Below are positions 16,571 through 25,565 of a stretch of DNA of 64,000 bases, piece by piece. The DNA is taken from the NCBI GenBank assembly GCA_002305165.1, contig DBQI01000025.1:795-64794 (forward strand), read 5' to 3'. Both the position numbers and the translations under genes were made by a program. The DNA is from Armatimonadetes bacterium UBA1398. GTDB taxonomy: Bacteria; Armatimonadota; Zipacnadia; UBA1398. The notes under the pieces were generated by a model, which did not search any database, was not told the DNA's origin, and saw only the letters and a program-made list of their open reading frames with translations. How positions within the stretch are numbered: the stretch's first letter is position 1; each line of letters starts with the position of its first letter.

Positions 16571-18277
16571 ATGTGCCCCGCTGATTCCAGCCGTATCCCC
16601 GTTCTTCTAACCGCGGCCGTCATGACCTCGGTGGCGGCAGCCGTATTCCTGACGCCCGATGCTGTCCCTTTCCCGATGGACGACTCGTACATCCATGTCG
16701 TCTATGCGGAGAACCTGGCCCACACGGGGCACTTGGAGTTCAACGTCGGCGAGTTCGCCGGCATCGGATCCACGAGCATCCTGTGGGTGCTGGCCATCGC
16801 TCTCCTCGTGAAGCTCGGGCTGTCCGGAGTAGTCGCCACCAAGGCGCTCTCCCTGCTCTGTCTATTCATGACGCTCGCGAGCGTCATTTGGCTCCTCAAT
16901 GAGTGGGTTCCGCGAGTGGCGCCTCGCTGTCCGGCATGGTTGCGGATGGTTGCGGCTGTGCTTGCGGGGTTCTCCGGCAACATGATCTGGTTCGGGCTGA
17001 GTGGCATGGAGACCCTGTGTTTCCTGGGGCTCGCCCTCCTGACGCTGGTCTTCTACGCCCGCGACAACTGGATTGGCGTCGGCATCGCCGCAGGGCTGGC
17101 CGTTCTGACCCGGCTCGAGGGTGGAGCCCTGGTCGTGGCGCTCCTCGTGGTCCACTTCATAGGGAAGCCAGGCAGCAAGAAGGCGGACCTCGTGCGGCTG
17201 ATCGCACCTGCGGTACTCGTCTTCCTGCTCGTCTTCCCGTGGCTCGCGTATCTCCACTCGACCACCGGCGAGTGGCTTCCCACATCATTCGAGGGCAAGA
17301 AGCTGGTTCAGGGGGAGGCCACCCGCGAGGCCTTCGGTGATCTGGGCCTATCGGGGCTGGCGCAGATTGGGCTGGTCGTCGTCGTGGGTCTGTGGGTCGC
17401 GTACGCGTCCCTGTGGGTCTATGGCCTGGGTTTCGGGTTCCCTCCCTCGATCAACCATGTGGGCAGCGAGGTGGGCGGCGGCGGGGTGGATATCTGGCTC
17501 ATCGGGGCGGCGCTCCTCGGCCTGGTCGCTCTGCCGTTGACCGTCCTGGGCTGGAGCGCGCTGTGGCGGTCGCGGAAGGGGCTACTGCGAGACACCCACG
17601 GGCGGGCTCTCGTCGCGTTTCTCCTCTGGGCCTTGCTGCACAACGTCTCCTACGCCTTCCTGTTCCCGAGCCTCGGCACGGCATCGCGCTACCAGGCGCT
17701 CAACCACATCCTGCTCTGGATGGTCCCGCTGCTCGGTGTGGCGGCCATGAATCGCCCGACCTGGCAGCGGGTGGCCTTCGCGGGCTTGGCCGTGATGCTC
17801 GCCGCCAACCTCATCTACTGGCGAGGGACCTATGGGGCGAACCTCAAGCACATGCGCGAGGTGCGATTCGCGGCGGCCGAGTGGCTGAACCGCACCCCTG
17901 GCCGCACGGCGGCCTTCGACATCGGCGCGCTCCGTTGGCATTCCGAGGAGCCCATCGTCGACCTGGGCGGCCTGTCCAATGCGGACTTCGTGGACTACCA
18001 GCTTAGTGGGCGCGTCGGCGAGTTCCTGAAGCGGGAGGGGGTCACGCACCTGGCGATCCCGTGCCCCCACTCGGAACAGGGCGACATGCCTTTCGAACTC
18101 ATGGAGTTCCTCCGGCTCGGAACGGACCGATTGTTCGAGCCGGTGGAGGTCGCGCGGTTCGAGGGCTCGGTCGAGGAGTGGCGCCGTGGCTTCGCGCCCA
18201 CCTTCAACTACCAGCCATCGGTGGTCATCTACGAGGTGCGGTGGAAGGAACCCGCCTCGAAGGGTCCCGCCCGCTAG
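16571..18277 (+). CDS. polytopic membrane protein, GT-C glycosyltransferase-like
   Basis: About 568 residues with roughly nine to eleven hydrophobic segments. Early after the first helix comes MDDSYIHVVYAENL, a loop with paired acidic residues like the first extracytoplasmic loop of GT-C enzymes, where an Asp acts on a polyprenyl-phosphate sugar. The C-terminal 130 residues are soluble. The role would be sugar transfer to surface glycans at the membrane. A GTG at 16502 with GGAGGAG would add 23 residues, but those codons (tct, ctt, tta, gta, ttt) are unlike the rest, so I prefer ATG 16571. It overlaps the HIT stop by 4 bases. Confidence 0.7.
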   Translation: MCPADSSRIPVLLTAAVMTSVAAAVFLTPDAVPFPMDDSYIHVVYAENLAHTGHLEFNVGEFAGIGSTSILWVLAIALLVKLGLSGVVATKALSLLCLFMTLASVIWLLNEWVPRVAPRCPAWLRMVAAVLAGFSGNMIWFGLSGMETLCFLGLALLTLVFYARDNWIGVGIAAGLAVLTRLEGGALVVALLVVHFIGKPGSKKADLVRLIAPAVLVFLLVFPWLAYLHSTTGEWLPTSFEGKKLVQGEATREAFGDLGLSGLAQIGLVVVVGLWVAYASLWVYGLGFGFPPSINHVGSEVGGGGVDIWLIGAALLGLVALPLTVLGWSALWRSRKGLLRDTHGRALVAFLLWALLHNVSYAFLFPSLGTASRYQALNHILLWMVPLLGVAAMNRPTWQRVAFAGLAVMLAANLIYWRGTYGANLKHMREVRFAAAEWLNRTPGRTAAFDIGALRWHSEEPIVDLGGLSNADFVDYQLSGRVGEFLKREGVTHLAIPCPHSEQGDMPFELMEFLRLGTDRLFEPVEVARFEGSVEEWRRGFAPTFNYQPSVVIYEVRWKEPASKGPAR

Positions 18278-18627
18278 CCGGGGGGCCAGGCCATGGCGCG
18301 CCCGCCGAGGATGTGGAAGTGCAGATGGGCGACGCTCTGCCCACCGTTGCGCCCCGCGTTGACCACGACTCGGTAGCCGTCATCGGCGATGCCTGCCTCG
18401 TGTGCGACCCGCACGCAGACGCTGGCGAGGTGGCCGAGGGTCTCGGGCGTGGTGGCAGGATCAGTCAGGCCGCTTAGCGGGTCCCTGGGGATGACGAGTA
18501 TGTGGGTAGGCGCTTGCGGGTTGATGTCCCGGAAGGCCACGCACACCTCGTCCTCGTACACGATGTCGGCGCTGATCTCGCCGCGAGCGATCTTCGCGAA
18601 GATGGTGTCTTCCGCCACTGAGGGCAC
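18274..18627 (-). CDS. HIT-family nucleotide hydrolase or transferase
   Basis: A 117-residue histidine-triad protein. The signature HLHFHILGG holds His101, His103 and His105. The N-terminal DTIFAKIARGEI is typical of the Hint branch, whose members cut purine phosphoramidates such as AMP-lysine in the cytoplasm. Length matches the family. The start is GTG at 18627; MPSVAED precedes the conserved TIF. Its stop overlaps the convergent membrane-protein stop. Confidence 0.9.
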   Translation of the reverse strand: MPSVAEDTIFAKIARGEISADIVYEDEVCVAFRDINPQAPTHILVIPRDPLSGLTDPATTPETLGHLASVCVRVAHEAGIADDGYRVVVNAGRNGGQSVAHLHFHILGGRAMAWPPG

Positions 18628-18743
18628 CGCCTCTCATCGGTGGTTGGCTGCTGACATGAGGCTTCCCGACGCATCGCCACGGACCTGCAAGGACGCGGCG
18701 GGCCGCGGCCGAAGGCTCGAGCGACATCTGCCGGGAGGGTCAG

Positions 18744-19153
18744 GTGACGGTTCTGACCAGACTCGTCGATCTGCGCGACCTGCAGCCCAGCCAGCTCTAC
18801 ATCAGTGAGGCCACGCTGGATCGAATCGAGCGCAAGTTCGACACGAGCCATCCGCAGGGGTGCCGCCCGTACCCATCGTGCGGCTGGACGGCCGATGGAT
18901 GCTCACCGATGGGCACACCAGGGCCTTCGCCCTCTACCGCTCTGGCGCGCGAGAGGTGCGGGTCATCGACGAGCCGGACGCGCTCGACTGGGCGGCCTAC
19001 CGGGTGTGCGTGGATTGGTGCCTGGATGAGGGCATCGAGTGGGTCGGCGACCTCGCAGGCAGGATGCTGCCTCCGAGGGAGTTCGAGCAGCTCTGGTTGC
19101 TGCGCTGCCGGCGGATGCAAGAGGAGCTGGCGCGTCTGCGCGGAGAGGGCTAG
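18744..19153 (+). pseudogene. ParB-like domain protein, split by a single-base frameshift
   Basis: Two adjacent frames join into one protein. Frame one (GTG 18744) gives MTVLTRLVDLRDLQPSQLYI and runs to about residue 38. Frame two continues with PPVPIVRLDGRWMLTDGHTR and ends ARLRGEG at 19153. Adding one G to the run at 18857-18860 restores a 137-residue protein with the DGHTRAF motif of ParB/Srx-like domains. Such proteins are often small and of unknown role, sometimes near acetyltransferases. The break may be real decay or a sequence error in a G run. A GGGAGG ribosome site lies upstream of 18744. It overlaps the URO-D-like stop by 4 bases. Confidence 0.7.
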
Positions 19154-20382
19154 CCCGCCTTGGCTTCCTCCATCGCGATGCGGCTCCATTCGTCGAAACG
19201 CTCGGGTCGGTAGTTGCAGGTGTGGGTGTCCTTCAGGATGATCTCCAATGTGCAGTCGTGTTCGCGGGCGATGGCGATGGTCTCGCGTATATCCGCTCTC
19301 ACGGCGTCCGCGTCGAAGCGGATGGCGGCGAGGGTGGCGGGATTGGGCTTCCAAGAGTAAATGGCGCGGTTCTGGAGTTTCGCGGCGCTCACGCGCTTAT
19401 CGGCCCACGGGCTGATGGAGACTCGGCGGAGCCGTGGGACCCGCGCTAAGAGCATGTCGAGTTTGGCGTGGAGCGGCTCGCAGCAGCCGTAGCAGTTGAG
19501 GCCGAAGCGCTCCAGGATGGGAAGCTGGTAACGCAGCACGAACTCCTCGTGCATGGCCGGCGAGACCTCGGACATGGTCTGGGCCTCGCAGAAGCCCCAC
19601 ATGTCGCGGAGCCGGACGCGACCCGTGAAGTTCGGCGCGGGCAGCTCCTCGGTGAAGCCGAAGCCCCCGGAACCCACGTAGTGGTTGCCGTTGTTCAGGT
19701 AGAGCAGTCCCTGCTCCTCGAGACTCCGCAGCCCCTCGAGCCTGCCGAGCATGAGCGTCTCCATGCCTCGGTGCACCAACTCGGGCTGGTCCACCATGTC
19801 CATGAAGGTGTTGGCGATGCCGCGCAGCATGGTCCACTCGTCGATGAGCCCCAGGGCCCACCAGTAGCTGCCGTGGAGCTGGACGCGCAGGATGCCATCG
19901 AAGAGCTCGTGAGCGAGGTCCAGGCGCTGCTCGGTGGCGGCGTGGTCATGCCGGTAGGTGGGGATCTCGATCTTGTCGACGTCGTCGAGGCACTGAATGG
20001 GCGGCTCCCAGTTGTATGCCCCACGCTCGGCGCCGCTGAAGATGTGCCTCGGTCCTATCCCCCAGCCGGTCTGATGGACGGCAGGCTGAACAGGGTACGT
20101 GTCGTCGCAGACCTGGTCGTCGTCGAAGTGCTCGGCTGCGTAGAGGCGCTGGCGCAGCCCCATCTCGATGCCTCTAGCCTCATCCTCCTCGCATTCCAGA
20201 GCGGCGCGGGGTATGAGCTCGATCCAGGAGCCCTCGGGGGAGATGAAGACGAGTGGCCGCGCTGCGCGGAGGGAGTTCTGCGCGTGCCAGAGCCGCCGTC
20301 GTTCCTCCATGACGTCGCGCTGGGCAGCCTCGGCGACGCGTCTGGCAAGGTCACGAAGGACCGTGCGGTCGTGTGAAGTCAC
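19150..20382 (-). CDS. uroporphyrinogen decarboxylase-like (URO-D superfamily) protein
   Basis: A 410-residue soluble protein. Segments such as GLIDEWTMLRGIANTFMDMV, LPILERFGLNCYGCCEPLH and RRVSISPWADK match the URO-D-like barrel, where the same fold serves haem synthesis and corrinoid methyltransferases. The usual haem-enzyme N-terminal RQAGRY is absent and a Cys-rich GCCEPLH is present, so a methyltransferase or other role is likelier than HemE. No corrinoid or haem genes lie nearby. GTG start at 20382, with 76 bases to the divergent GH42-like gene. Confidence 0.65.
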   Translation of the reverse strand: MTSHDRTVLRDLARRVAEAAQRDVMEERRRLWHAQNSLRAARPLVFISPEGSWIELIPRAALECEEDEARGIEMGLRQRLYAAEHFDDDQVCDDTYPVQPAVHQTGWGIGPRHIFSGAERGAYNWEPPIQCLDDVDKIEIPTYRHDHAATEQRLDLAHELFDGILRVQLHGSYWWALGLIDEWTMLRGIANTFMDMVDQPELVHRGMETLMLGRLEGLRSLEEQGLLYLNNGNHYVGSGGFGFTEELPAPNFTGRVRLRDMWGFCEAQTMSEVSPAMHEEFVLRYQLPILERFGLNCYGCCEPLHAKLDMLLARVPRLRRVSISPWADKRVSAAKLQNRAIYSWKPNPATLAAIRFDADAVRADIRETIAIAREHDCTLEIILKDTHTCNYRPERFDEWSRIAMEEAKAG

Positions 20383-20458
20383 GTGGACATCGCCTCTTCT
20401 GGGCAGGGATCACGGGGTGCTTCGGTGCATCAGGCTACCGATACCTTCGTCCGGCAGG

Positions 20459-23287
20459 ATGGTGCTCACCGTGTACTCGCTATTGACTCTCACCGCGGCG
20501 CTCCTCCCGTGGCAGCCGCCGCTCAGCGTCACCCTCGGGGAGACCAATGTGGAGCAGGGGCTGTCGGTGGCGAGCCACGGAGACGGTCTCAATCATGCCG
20601 CCGTATATGGGGATGTCTCGTGCCGCGAAGTGGATGGGGGCGCGGGGAGCTCGATGATGTACGTTGACGTGCTGAACGGGTACGACCCACCGGGCGAGGT
20701 GTACGTCACGGTGGAGTACCTCGACCTGCAGGGGACGATCGACCTCCAGTATGACGCGCGTGGAGGTCACGCTTACACTCAGGCGCCCGGAGCCGTTCCC
20801 CAGGAGGGCTCAGGAGAGTGGCGGCAGGCGACGTTCACGCTGCGCGGCGCGGGCTTTGGGGACAGGCAGAACGGAGAAACGGACTTCAGGCTGCATACCT
20901 CGGGGCGGCTCGTGGTCCGGCAGATCACCCTCACCGAGGAGCCTCCAGCAGGCTATCAGCCGGCGCCCGACCCGGCGCGGTACTTCGCGGATCGAGCGGC
21001 GCTGACGCCGCCGACGGGGATGACCGTGATTCAGCAGTGGCAGGTGCATCTGCCCCTCGAGGAGGCCAAGCTGAGGCCTGAGCCCTACCGGCTGGCGCGG
21101 CACATGGGCATCACCAGCCTGCAGAGCTACGTGACCTGGCGGTCCATCGAACCAGAACAGGGAGCCGTCACCTTCGAGGTATACGATCCCGTCGTGGAGC
21201 AGATCCGCGCGGCGGGCATCGGGTGGCTGCCCTTCATCATCCTCGGCCCGTACTACGCCACCCCCCAATGGTGGCGCGACCAGCACGGGGTATCGTGCGT
21301 GTCGCTGGAGCAGGGCGACTTGCTGCCGATCCAGTCCATATGGAACCCCGCCCTGAGGCCCGCCGTGGAGAGGTTTCTGGGGCTCTTCGCGCAGCATTAC
21401 GGAGAGGACGCCATCGAGGCCCTGAACCTTGGCATATCGGGGAATTGGGGCGAGTCCATCATGCCCGCCGGCGGCGGATTCGAGCTCCACAACCACCCGG
21501 TCTACAAGACGCACGCGGGCTGGTGGTGCGGCGATGAGTACGCCAGGGCCGACTGGCGTCGGTGGGTTGCCGCGGCCTATGGCGGGATTGAAGCGGTCAA
21601 CGCGGCGTGGGGCGCAGAGTACCCCGATCTGGACGCGATCGAGCCCTTCGTGCCGTCCGATGCGCCTTCTCGCAGGGCCGCCGTCGACCTGGTGAACTGG
21701 TACTCCGAGTCCATGACGGACCTGGCGGAGTACTGGGTCGCCTCGGCTCGGGAACTCTACCCGGACAAGCCCATCTACCTCTGTACCGGCGGTTCGGGCG
21801 AGCCGATGCTCGGGGCCGACTTCGCCGCTCAGGCGCGGATGTGCGCTCGCTACGGGGCAGGGATCCGCATTACGAACGAGAGCGATGACGCGACGATGAA
21901 CTTCGCGGTCACGCGGCTCGTGTCATCGGCGACGCGGCTATATGGGGGCTACTACACGACGGAGCCTGGTGGGGCGAATAGCCCCCAGGGCATGGCCGGC
22001 CGCGTGTTCGATGCAGTCTCGGGCGGAGCGCGAGGCGTCTACTTCAAGACCCTCATCACCGACCCCGACCGGCCCTCCGAACAGGCGGTGCGACTGGCCG
22101 AGAACATGCACCGGCTCGTGCCCCACTCGCCTCAGCTCACGGTGGCCGTATTGTGGCCGGACTGCTCCATCGTCCTCGACGGGACGGTGCTGAACCGGTT
22201 CCTGAGCCGGGTGGCGGATCTTCGGGATGTGCTGGACGTGGAGTTCGTCAGCGAGTCCATGGTGCGCGACGGGCTTCTGGATAGCTTCAGCGCGGCCGTC
22301 ATCGTCAGTGGCGACACCTTCGAGTCGAGCACTCTCGAGGCGCTGGAGGGTTGGGTCCGGCGGGGCGGCACGCTCTTCTGCGCCCAAGACAGCCTGCCCC
22401 TGCTGAACGTGGAGGGTGAGCCGGTGGAGTGGATGCCTGCCGCGCCCGCGGAGGCCCCGGCGCCGATTCTCGCCCAGCCGATCGCCGAGCCTGGGGTGCT
22501 GGTCGATGTGGGCGGCCGGGACGACCGGTTCCTGATGGGCGCGTGGCATGCTCCCGAGGGTGCCCACAGTGGGGCAGCCAGTGGCAGCTTCCGATGGACG
22601 GCGGGCGACGCGAGGGTCCTCATCCCGACGCCTGCGGGCGAGGGCCCCCTCGTGGTCGAGGTCGATCTGGAGATCCCCGCCGCAGCCGGTCAGGTGAGCG
22701 TCTCAGTCAACGGCGTCCCAGTGGCGGCGCCGATGAGCGAGGACGGCGCGCTCAGTGTGCAAGTCCCCGAGGCGTTGGTGGGTGATAGGACGACCCTTGT
22801 AGTTGGGATCGAGAGCGACACATGGCGCCCCTCGGAACTCATGGGGGCCCAGGATGACCGCGCCCTCGGCGTCCAGGTGCGCTCGGTGGCGGCGCGCCGG
22901 GACGCCGAGGCGGAACCCGTTGATGCGGCCACTCTGGCCCTCGATGTCGGAACCGATCTCTCCACCGACCTGCCGCCGTGCGTCACGCAGTGGGGCGAGG
23001 GCTGGCTCGTCGCTTGGCCCGGGGACTGGTGGTCGACGCGCGCGATGCTCGCCCAGGCGCTTACCGCGTCGCCGCCTGAGACGCCGTGGGAGCGGATCGC
23101 GGAGCCCATCGGCGCCCCCTCGGACGGAGTGCTCCATTGCCGCGTGGGGGACGAGATCTACTCGTACAACAACGGCAGTCAGGCTGTGACGGTCGCTCTG
23201 CCTGATGGACAGAGCGTCGAGGTACCCGGTTACGGGTTGGTCGTCACTCCGGTAGGGCGAGCAACTCAGCCGGCTCCTGCGGAGTGA
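20459..23287 (+). CDS. exported GH42/GH14-like glycoside hydrolase (942 aa)
   Basis: Signal-like N-terminus MVLTVYSLLTLTAALL. A beta-sandwich (about 25-160) precedes a TIM barrel beginning near VIQQWQVHLP, with LQSYVTWRSIEPEQG as the typical beta-galactosidase strand. NLGISGNWGES places a probable acid/base at Glu332 and RITNES a probable nucleophile at Glu474, as in clan GH-A families such as GH42. A trimerisation-like domain (about 560-690) and a C-terminal beta domain follow. It likely acts on galactose-type side chains outside the cytoplasm; specificity is not readable. ATG 20459 has only a weak GGCAGG. Its 3' end overlaps the convergent gene by 44 bases. Confidence 0.7.
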   Translation: MVLTVYSLLTLTAALLPWQPPLSVTLGETNVEQGLSVASHGDGLNHAAVYGDVSCREVDGGAGSSMMYVDVLNGYDPPGEVYVTVEYLDLQGTIDLQYDARGGHAYTQAPGAVPQEGSGEWRQATFTLRGAGFGDRQNGETDFRLHTSGRLVVRQITLTEEPPAGYQPAPDPARYFADRAALTPPTGMTVIQQWQVHLPLEEAKLRPEPYRLARHMGITSLQSYVTWRSIEPEQGAVTFEVYDPVVEQIRAAGIGWLPFIILGPYYATPQWWRDQHGVSCVSLEQGDLLPIQSIWNPALRPAVERFLGLFAQHYGEDAIEALNLGISGNWGESIMPAGGGFELHNHPVYKTHAGWWCGDEYARADWRRWVAAAYGGIEAVNAAWGAEYPDLDAIEPFVPSDAPSRRAAVDLVNWYSESMTDLAEYWVASARELYPDKPIYLCTGGSGEPMLGADFAAQARMCARYGAGIRITNESDDATMNFAVTRLVSSATRLYGGYYTTEPGGANSPQGMAGRVFDAVSGGARGVYFKTLITDPDRPSEQAVRLAENMHRLVPHSPQLTVAVLWPDCSIVLDGTVLNRFLSRVADLRDVLDVEFVSESMVRDGLLDSFSAAVIVSGDTFESSTLEALEGWVRRGGTLFCAQDSLPLLNVEGEPVEWMPAAPAEAPAPILAQPIAEPGVLVDVGGRDDRFLMGAWHAPEGAHSGAASGSFRWTAGDARVLIPTPAGEGPLVVEVDLEIPAAAGQVSVSVNGVPVAAPMSEDGALSVQVPEALVGDRTTLVVGIESDTWRPSELMGAQDDRALGVQVRSVAARRDAEAEPVDAATLALDVGTDLSTDLPPCVTQWGEGWLVAWPGDWWSTRAMLAQALTASPPETPWERIAEPIGAPSDGVLHCRVGDEIYSYNNGSQAVTVALPDGQSVEVPGYGLVVTPVGRATQPAPAE

Positions 23288-24275
23288 TGCCGAAGACGAG
23301 GCCTCGACCGGGGCGGAACTCCTCGACCAGTTCGAAGTTCTCGAAGGAGACGCCGCCTGGGATCGGCCACTCGGAGGCCCAGTAGACGCGCCTCGCATTG
23401 ACCTGGGCGCGGAGATCATCGCCCACATCCTCGGCTGGCTTGCGCCAGTACTGGGTGACCTTGCGCCCCGGATAGTACCAGAACCACGGGAGATCCGGGT
23501 GGGGGTGCGTGGCTGCGGGATCCTCCTCGTCGGACGTCGCCGCAATGAGGATGTCGCCTTCAGGGGTGCGTGGTATATCGCCGACGGGAACCACCGTATG
23601 GGCTGCGAAGCCTGTGCCGTCGTACTCCCCATACAGCTCCTGGGCGGTCAGGACCCGGTCCTTGAGGTGGAGCACTCGCAACCGCTCGTAGTTCCCCATA
23701 GTGGCCGTCAGGATGCAGCTATCGAGCTCTACGCTCCCCTCCTCGCGGTAGCTCCTCAGCTCAACCTCATCAGGGCGGTCGGATCGGAAGGCGACGACCA
23801 AGTAGACATGGGCCCCGCTCTCAAAGGCCTCGACCCGCAGGCACAGAGAGAGTCGGGCATACCCCGTGAGTTGCTCCACATGGCCCGGGTAAACGGCGCC
23901 ATCGGGACCCTCCCACTCTAGCCCCGGCGGCGGCCTCGCCTCGATCAGCATCCCCGGCGCTCCATCGGACTTGCTGTGCTCCAATTCGGAGTAGCTCCGC
24001 CAGTGCGAGCCAGCTACCAGGGGTTCGATGGCGATGTAGTTCACCAGGCCGCAGCCCCCGTCAGCGAGTATCGGGTATCCGATCTGTAGCAGTCCGCGGG
24101 GGCCCCCAGGGTCGGGGCCCTCGGTCACGGAGTTGGGCCAGATCGACAGCCGGATGCCGTCCCGCATGCCCCACACGGCCTGGTCGGTGTCCACGCCCGC
24201 GCGGTAGAAGGCCTCCTCGGGCGCCGGCGCCTGGGCGACCGCCATATGCGCCGCCAGGAGGAGTATGGGTGTCAT
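23244..24275 (-). CDS. secreted protein of unknown function (343 aa)
   Basis: The first 14 residues (MTPILLLAAHMAVA) look like a signal peptide. The rest is beta-rich with many Trp and Tyr, and no catalytic motif is recognised. The pattern (LQIGYPILADGG, LSLCLRVEAFESGAHVYL, LPWFWYYPGRK) suggests a beta-sandwich or carbohydrate-binding shape. It is co-directional with the HtrA gene 36 bases upstream, so the two may share a transcript. Its 3' end overlaps the GH42-like gene. Confidence 0.6.
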   Translation of the reverse strand: MTPILLLAAHMAVAQAPAPEEAFYRAGVDTDQAVWGMRDGIRLSIWPNSVTEGPDPGGPRGLLQIGYPILADGGCGLVNYIAIEPLVAGSHWRSYSELEHSKSDGAPGMLIEARPPPGLEWEGPDGAVYPGHVEQLTGYARLSLCLRVEAFESGAHVYLVVAFRSDRPDEVELRSYREEGSVELDSCILTATMGNYERLRVLHLKDRVLTAQELYGEYDGTGFAAHTVVPVGDIPRTPEGDILIAATSDEEDPAATHPHPDLPWFWYYPGRKVTQYWRKPAEDVGDDLRAQVNARRVYWASEWPIPGGVSFENFELVEEFRPGRGLVFGITPQEPAELLALPE

Positions 24276-24311
24276 CTCAGAGTCCCTTCGAGTGATCCTG
24301 GAGCTGGTGTC

Positions 24312-25454
24312 CTAGAGCCCGGGCAGGGGCAGACCGGTGGACCGGTCGATGGGTTGCTCCAGTGTCGGCACATCGAACTCGAGGGTCCGGCGGCCTCGCA
24401 GCACCGATAGGCTGATGGCTCTCCCCACGGGCACCTCGAACACCATGCGTCTCGCGGCATTGGCGGTGGTCACAGCCTTGCCCTCGATCTCCAGGATCAC
24501 GTCCCCGGGCTGAAGACCTGATTCGTCGGCGGGCGCGCCGCGATAGAGCTGGGCGACGACGAGCCCTTCGGTGCGGTCCACGCCCAGGCGCTCCGCCAGT
24601 CGCGCCGTCAGGGGTGTGGGAACAACGCCGATCCAGGATCGGCTCACCTTGCCTGAGCGCAGCAGCTCGCGCACCACGTCCATGACGATTCGGCTCGGGA
24701 TGGCGAAGCCGATGCCGACGGATCCTCCCCCGCCCTGGCTAAGAATGGCGGTGTTGATGCCGACGAGCTCGCCGCGGATGTTGACGAGGGCGCCCCCGGA
24801 GTTGCCTGGGTTGATGGCGGCATCGGTCTGGATGAAGTCCTCATACATGGAGATGCCCACATCGGCGCGGCCTGTCGCGCTTACGATGCCCGCCGTGACG
24901 GTGTTGACGAGGCCGAAGGGGTTCCCGATAGCCACCACCCATTCGCCGACTCGCAGAGCCTCGGAGTCACCCAGGGACACAACGGGCAGGTCCTGAGCAT
25001 CGACGCGCAATAGCGCCACATCGGTCGTGGGATCCCGCCCAACGAGTTGGGCTATGTGCTCCGAGCCGTCGTTGAGAACGACCTCGATATGGTCGGCCAC
25101 CCGCACGTTGTGGTCGTTCGTCACGATGAGCCCGTCGGCGCCGATGATGACGCCGGAACCCTCCCACTGCTCCTCCCGGTCGGGAACGCGCCCACCACCG
25201 AACATGCCCTCGAAGGGGGTGCCGCCCAGGAAGTCGCGCAGGAACGGATCCGTGGGGCCGAAGCGCCCCCCGGGCACCGTGCGGCTGGCGCGTATGAAGA
25301 CCACGCCGGGCGACGCCTTGTCGGCGATGGCGGTGAAGGCTTCTCCCAAGGCCTCCAGGCGGGCCACAGGGTCCATCGTATCGGCTTGCTGGCCATAGGA
25401 GGCCAGGGGCACGGTCAGCAGTGCGCACAACGCTAGACACAGAGGTCGAGGCAT
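24312..25454 (-). CDS. HtrA/DegP-type periplasmic serine protease with one PDZ domain
   Basis: A 380-residue protein with signal peptide (MPRPLCLALCALL). The trypsin-like triad is His115 in TNDHN, Asp145 in TTDVALL and Ser219 in GNSGG. A single PDZ domain (about 285-365) follows, with SWIGVVPTPL at its start. It should degrade or refold damaged exported proteins. ATG 25454 is preceded on the minus strand by GGGAGG at 25465-25470; an earlier ATG would add 13 residues without a ribosome site. Confidence 0.9.
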   Translation of the reverse strand: MPRPLCLALCALLTVPLASYGQQADTMDPVARLEALGEAFTAIADKASPGVVFIRASRTVPGGRFGPTDPFLRDFLGGTPFEGMFGGGRVPDREEQWEGSGVIIGADGLIVTNDHNVRVADHIEVVLNDGSEHIAQLVGRDPTTDVALLRVDAQDLPVVSLGDSEALRVGEWVVAIGNPFGLVNTVTAGIVSATGRADVGISMYEDFIQTDAAINPGNSGGALVNIRGELVGINTAILSQGGGGSVGIGFAIPSRIVMDVVRELLRSGKVSRSWIGVVPTPLTARLAERLGVDRTEGLVVAQLYRGAPADESGLQPGDVILEIEGKAVTTANAARRMVFEVPVGRAISLSVLRGRRTLEFDVPTLEQPIDRSTGLPLPGL

Positions 25455-25494
25455 GGAAGACGGTCCTCCCTTCGCAGTGGCGGCACAAGACACA

Positions 25495-25529
25495 CGCAGA
25501 CGGCCCGGGTTACGTCTGGGCCGTCTGCG
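25495..25529. terminator. 12-bp hairpin after the double-DUF1080 gene
   Basis: Arms 25495-25506 and 25518-25529 are perfect complements with an 11-base loop. On the minus strand it lies about 36 bases after the stop at 25566 and before the HtrA ribosome site. It probably ends the upstream transcript. No U tract. Confidence 0.55.
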
Positions 25530-25565
25530 CGTTCAGCTAACATGGTCGAGAGGGGATGCCGCTGG

